From: Pseudomonadota bacterium
GTDB lineage: Bacteria > SAR324 > XYD2-FULL-50-16 > JAHJRI01
Reading direction: 5' to 3'
NCBI GenBank assembly: GCA_022360105.1
Contig: JAKSDL010000902.1
Location: 1 to 7,844 of the forward strand
Length of the DNA: 7,844 nt
A program made the translations under genes and the position numbers. Shown piece by piece: positions 6,635 through 7,844 of the stretch (position 1 is the stretch's first letter; each line of letters opens with the position of its first letter). The notes beneath the pieces are model-generated. The model was not told the origin of the DNA. It ran no database searches and saw only the letters and a list, made by a program, of their open reading frames with translations.

Positions 6635-7585
6635 TCACCAGTCCTTTTCGACAGGAGTTTGGTTGCCGAGATCCTGAATTCCAAATTGCCTTTTTCGCCT
6701 TTCCTGCTCCTCCCTGGCTTTTTTCCTCAACTTAGCCAATTGTTTTAATGCTTCTTCAGCCTCCATTTTCTTTTTTTGAAGTGATTCCTGTGAGTCTTTA
6801 TCAGAATCGTTCTCATTACTTTTCTGCTGCTGCGCTTGTTGCTGCTGTTTTTTGGGTGCTTGATTTTGCTCGTTTTTTTGTTGGCCTGGTTGTTGATTGT
6901 TCCCCGCTTGGTTTTGAGATTTCGAATGTTGACGCAATTTATCCAAGGCTTCTTTTAAGGTCTCCAATGCATCAGATTCAAACTGAATCGCCTCTTTGAA
7001 CTTCTCTTCTTCCAGATTATCAATGGCTGCAGTTTGCAAATTGGCAGAATCGTTCAAAAGTTCTTTCACTTCATTAAGTACTTTTTGCTCTCCACCTTGC
7101 TTATCCGCTTGTTGACCGTCGACTTGGGAAGATTTATTTTGAGCTTCCTCCAGTTGCTTTTTCGTTAGGGTCGCAGCAGCTTTGGTTTTCTCCCTGTTTT
7201 TCACCTGGTCGAAAATCAAGTTTTCAAGCTTCTTGTTCGCAGCTTCTTGTTGCGACATCTTTTGTGCACCCGCTTTTATTTTCTTTGTTTCATTTAGAAT
7301 AATTTCCTCTTTTTCTATCAACTGGTTGATTCTCTCATCTAACGGCATTGTCGCTTCCAATAAGATATCCAAATCTGCTAATACCTGGGTTGTCAAAACC
7401 TCGGCTTGATGAAACTCACTGTTTTCAAGATGCTTATTACTTTGAAGCAGATTTTGCTCAAGTCTCCGGTTAAGGACTTTAACCTGCTGTTCAACCGCTG
7501 ACGGGGTATTTCCTGTCAATGGTGATTCAAAAAAACAGGTACACAGCAGGATTAATAAAAGGTGTTTCACTCTATTTTGCCACAT
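6635..7585 (-). CDS. Exported Gln-rich coiled-coil protein of unknown function
   Basis: The protein has 316 residues. An N-terminal hydrophobic stretch after Arg5/Lys7 (LLLILLCTCFF, 9-19) looks like a signal peptide, so it is probably exported. CTC (15-17) is not a good lipobox. Residues 30-150 are charged and helical with heptad-like character. Around 186-216 is an AAIDNLEEEKFKEAIQFESDALETL stretch (split 186-199, 200-210) that resembles the 'L..g....Ai..q..AL..L' pattern of envelope proteins near BatA/BatB VWA genes. A Gln/Asn-rich low-complexity linker (223-255) follows, then a basic coiled coil (268-300) and a short tail ending PVEKDW (311-316). I associate that tail with exported proteins of MoxR/Bat loci, from memory only; no bat genes are in view. 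The start is fixed by the signal peptide, but there is no strong Shine-Dalgarno. It lies one base upstream of hemW and is probably in one operon with it. Confidence 0.72.
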   Translation of the reverse strand: MWQNRVKHLLLILLCTCFFESPLTGNTPSAVEQQVKVLNRRLEQNLLQSNKHLENSEFHQAEVLTTQVLADLDILLEATMPLDERINQLIEKEEIILNETKKIKAGAQKMSQQEAANKKLENLIFDQVKNREKTKAAATLTKKQLEEAQNKSSQVDGQQADKQGGEQKVLNEVKELLNDSANLQTAAIDNLEEEKFKEAIQFESDALETLKEALDKLRQHSKSQNQAGNNQQPGQQKNEQNQAPKKQQQQAQQQKSNENDSDKDSQESLQKKKMEAEEALKQLAKLRKKAREEQERRKRQFGIQDLGNQTPVEKDW

Positions 7586-7844
7586 GATCTACTTTGGAAA
7601 GGAAGCCTTGCAATTTTTTTATTCGATTTACTGCAAGTGGATTAAAAATGTGCTAGCATGTCAACCATTGATATCATGAATTGTTTCAACCGGCCGATGG
7701 ATATCTGAACAAGGTCATATTTAACATGACACTGCACAGTCGGATGATCAGGAGTGATAAATCGCTCTTTGCTTGATTTGGTGGAATTGATAGCAAGAAA
7801 TTACGCTGCTTACATCATCAATTTGCTTTTTCTCAAATAATAGA
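7586..7844. other. Right-edge region upstream of the coiled-coil gene, no gene seen
   Basis: No supported gene is visible. It presumably carries the promoter of the coiled-coil protein/hemW unit, since it lies directly upstream on the minus strand. A perfect minus-strand TTGACA is present (7659-7664), but no -10-like hexamer lies 16-18 bases beyond it. On the minus strand one frame is open from the edge to a TGA at 7748-7750 (32 codons). It could be the tail of a gene beyond the window, but it resembles nothing I know. Two 8-base palindromes, TGCTAGCA (7651-7658) and TGATATCA (7669-7676), lie close together and could be operator half-sites, without further support. Confidence 0.4.

Noticed and set aside
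6900..6970. CAG/CAA-rich tract in the coiled-coil gene as a tandem nucleotide repeat
   Set aside because: Codons for Gln are mixed and interspersed with Asn, Pro, Lys and Ala, so this is low-complexity protein rather than a clear tandem DNA repeat.
7642..7664. Perfect minus-strand TTGACA upstream of the coiled-coil gene as a promoter
   Set aside because: No -10-like hexamer at 16-18 bases; the nearest TTTAAT is only about 12 bases away. It is kept only as a remark in the gap entry.
7676..7708. Plus-strand ATG frame of 10 codons at the right edge
   Set aside because: Too short, with no ribosome binding site and no context for a leader peptide.

Overview
The window is ordinary bacterial chromosome, moderately AT-rich. 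Six protein genes can be supported. One on the plus strand is cut by the left edge. Five are on the minus strand. The strongest taxonomic clue is a full-length homologue of CfpA, the cytoplasmic-filament ribbon protein known from Treponema and related spirochaetes. A spirochaete outside the classical pathogens is therefore my first guess. Two other genes recall deltaproteobacterial-type families: a DUF3426-like domain and an exported Gln-rich coiled-coil protein ending in PVEKDW. A related non-spirochaete lineage carrying cfpA cannot be excluded from sequence alone.

Layout from left to right. (1) Positions 3-476, plus strand: C-terminal part of a DUF3426-like protein. (2) A strong bidirectional hairpin terminator (about 501-541) lies between this gene and the convergent cfpA. 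(3) cfpA, 563-2455, minus strand, starts at a GTG behind a near-perfect Shine-Dalgarno. (4) A non-coding stretch of about 430 bp holds a candidate cfpA promoter and the terminator of the next operon. (5) sucC (3810-4985) and sucD (2888-3760), minus strand, encode the two subunits of succinyl-CoA synthetase. (6) About 480 bp contain no recognisable gene. (7) A two-gene minus-strand unit: an exported coiled-coil, Gln-rich protein (6635-7585), then hemW (5467-6633), with one base between the stop of the first and the start of the second. (8) About 260 bp at the right edge contain no convincing gene.

Functionally the window joins unrelated housekeeping units: cell architecture (CfpA), central carbon and energy metabolism (SucCD), and a radical-SAM heme-chaperone-type protein (HemW) coupled to an envelope protein of unknown role. 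No mobile elements, CRISPR arrays, tRNA or rRNA genes were seen. The items most worth a second look are: the CfpA homologue, with a Lys/Trp-rich patch that could contact the membrane; the HemW with Gln in place of the His of the HNxxYW motif; and the Gln-rich exported protein co-transcribed with hemW.
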